Assembly: GCF_021130785.1 (NCBI RefSeq)
Contig: NC_060207.1
Location: 102,279,001 to 102,343,000 of the forward strand
DNA: 64,000 nucleotides
Source: Homalodisca vitripennis
Lineage: Eukaryota; Arthropoda; Insecta; Hemiptera; Cicadellidae
Reading direction: 5' to 3'
In this document: piece after piece, positions 62,101-64,000 of the stretch
Layout of the letters: every line of letters starts with the position of its first letter
Position numbering within the stretch: the first letter of the stretch is position 1
Translations under genes and position numbers: made by a program
Notes under the pieces: model-generated
What the model was told of the DNA's origin: nothing
Database searches by the model: none
Seen by the model: only the letters and a program-made list of their open reading frames with translations

Positions 62101-64000
62101 AAAGCAGTTATGTGCATAAATTATGAAAATCAGGTGTATATTTTAGAGTTTGGTAATACAACTTTTGCAATTATATTACTGTACATGAAAATATGGTATA
62201 TTGCATATTTTCTAACTCAGAATCAAATTACCTATATAGCAGCAAGGGAATAAAAAAATCCATAACTCAAGTTTTGAATAGTATACAGAAGTTACTTTTG
62301 TTATTGGAAAATTTTATGATAAATTTTCATATGGCAAAGTATTATATAGTTTTGAAAGTTTACATTATATGAAAATTTATAAATCTATCATTTATGAATG
62401 ACAAGAAATTTTATGTAGTTTTAGAAAACATAAATTATATTTAAATATATAGAATAATATAAAATTTACAAAAGAAAATGTAATAATGCGCACCAGTTAG
62501 AAACCATTCAAACCCACAATAACATACAAAGTTTTACGAAATTAGCTAATCTTTATTTACATCGGCCTGAACATTGCTGATTTAGAATTAATAATAAGAT
62601 AATTCATATATTAATCAGGTATTTCAATATAATATGATTTCACTAAGATATTGTCTAATATCTGACCCATCATTAGATTCCCTTTCTGAGATCTGTCCCA
62701 CCAATTCTATCAATTCACTTGAGGTCAGAGCATGATCCATCACTTAGGCTTAGCCTACATTAATAACACCAATAGTTTAGAAAAAATCTGTCTTAATACT
62801 GAAATCTGATCAAGACTGTTTTTATTCCTCTACTAAACGGCTTACTCAAATAACTGTAAATATGTGACAATCAATGATCCAAACAGTTATCATATATAGA
62901 CAAAGAAATTACAGTAAACATATATTTTGTAGTGAAAACTATCTATTTGCCTGGACTAAATTGTTACTTCAGAAGTTAAAGAGTGCCAGAAATGATGTTT
63001 AGTAAGTGAAAAACAATAAACTATGTGAAATGAATTTTAGCAGTGATTTTCCAATAGCCTACTCAGAGCCAATAATTTATTAAACAGATTTCAGCAAAAA
63101 GATATTTCTGTATTCTAAAATATGTTTATTTGCACTATTGGAATGTCCAACAACATACTACACATTTAATATGACACTAAAACACAAATACACAATTACT
63201 AAAACTTACTATACACAGCTCATCACAGAAGTAAACTAAACAACGTCGGGAAGATAATGTTCACAACAGATAGACGTTGTTTTCTTTTATGTTTGATTTA
63301 ATCAACTTGCTAGTCCATAATTATAATAACAAAGAGAAATAAAACTTTGGTTTTCATTAGCATTTTTGTTCCTGGATCCAATCTAAAATCATGTTGATGG
63401 TTATGTTGAACTTCTTCAACAAACATTTTTAACCTGAATTGATGATCTTGGTGATAGAAAAGTCACAGATGTAAACATAACAATGTTTCAAATGTTTAGT
63501 TTAGAAATCACAGTATTTCAAGTAATTTAGTTTCATTATTGGAATGATTTTTAATTAAAATTAAAGAATAATCTTCACTTTTTCGATTTTGGTTCAGTAA
63601 AAAATTAAATTGACAAATTATAACCACTGTTTGGATTTATAATAGTATAATTAGTTCCATATTTCACATCTGTATTCACTACTAATAGTTTTATACACTA
63701 TAAATAGTCAAACTTGTTTTAATTACAGTAAATATTAAACTGCAATCATTTGTTGTTTTCATCCTATGTTATACAACTTATTCTTTTTACATCAACATTC
63801 TTGTTTTAATTCTTCTGATTTAAATACATGACTTGCATCATACAATTGACTTATTCATTTTATAAACCATTTCCTAGAATAAATCATAAACATTTTTGTT
63901 CCATTTGGCGATTATGAGCAGAAAATGTAATTAAGAATTGAGAAATGATTAGTATTTTATGTTAGTAACTTAATAAATAATAATCCTTTCTAAATAAAAT
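59113..64000 (+). other. start of intron 13, no exon recognised to the window end
   Basis: It begins GTAGGT after exon 13. The sequence to 64000 is AT-rich. I found no further upSET exon and no other gene, only the orphan transposon end at 61747. The short ORFs here have no recognised similarity. Confidence 0.65.
61747..61860 (+). mobile_element. orphan piggyBac-type left end, CCCTACAACTGGCGGTC
   Basis: TTAA at 61743-61746 is followed by CCCTACAACTGGCGGTCATT, TCACCTTGTAGAGTCAGGCT and GTTCTAGAGCTTC. This is the same family as the minus-oriented end at 54619. No matching right end was seen before the window ends or downstream of it within 2 kb. Confidence 0.55.

Noticed and set aside
1..64000. 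CRISPR arrays, tRNA or rRNA genes, bacterial operons
   Set aside because: No regularly spaced short repeats, cloverleaf or rRNA-like sequence seen. The introns and element types show a eukaryotic genome.

Overview
This is a window of an AT-rich, intron- and transposon-rich eukaryotic genome, almost certainly an arthropod and probably an insect. The mariner, Tigger, piggyBac-like, Harbinger-like and DUF4817-type transposons and the R1/Jockey-type LINEs all point that way. A hemipteran would fit, but that narrower call is inference. No bacterial-style gene organisation, rRNA, tRNA or CRISPR array was recognised.

One host gene runs left to right across the window. It is an upSET/KMT2E(MLL5)/SETD5-type PHD-SET chromatin protein, seen as 13 exons between 9 and 59112. 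All exons join in a consistent reading phase through GT-AG introns, giving 847 codons plus one split codon at the left edge. Both ends of the gene lie outside the window. Domain order is PHD finger (exons 1-2), basic Ser/Thr-rich linker (3), divergent SET domain (4-6), Pro-rich region (7), a charged TREERK helix (8), and a low-complexity C-terminal region with the [12 protein letters not shown] block (9-13). Known family members recruit or stabilise histone deacetylase complexes, and the SET domain is thought to be catalytically inactive. The SET core here is also degenerate.

The introns make up about 96 percent of the window and hold a dense graveyard of mobile elements. By region: a CCGTGAA-rich hAT-like element (231-2954); a TTAA-flanked piggyBac-type MITE (6710-7856); a LINE fragment with a nearly intact reverse transcriptase (10161-11986); a DUF4817 transposon with about 500-bp inverted repeats, interrupted by another LINE (12375-15885); a second TTAA MITE (16222-17261); a minus-strand LINE with ORF1 and endonuclease remnants (18180-19770); a mariner interrupted by a Tigger (20385-23861); a Harbinger-like element carrying a MADF-type remnant (23892-24642); a third TTAA MITE (27888-28560); a piggyBac transposase remnant (37290-37670) and orphan end (38056); further TTAA elements (41387-42529, 44754-44989); an R1-like LINE remnant (45490-46160); a hairpin repeat (47400-47602); a second hAT-like relic with a possible intron (49260-50580); a Harbinger-like MITE (54252-55161); and a long inverted-repeat foldback (56435-57297).

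The host gene and the elements are not a functional unit. The elements look like passive intron cargo. Nearly all element ORFs are frameshifted or truncated, so I list them as pseudogenes.
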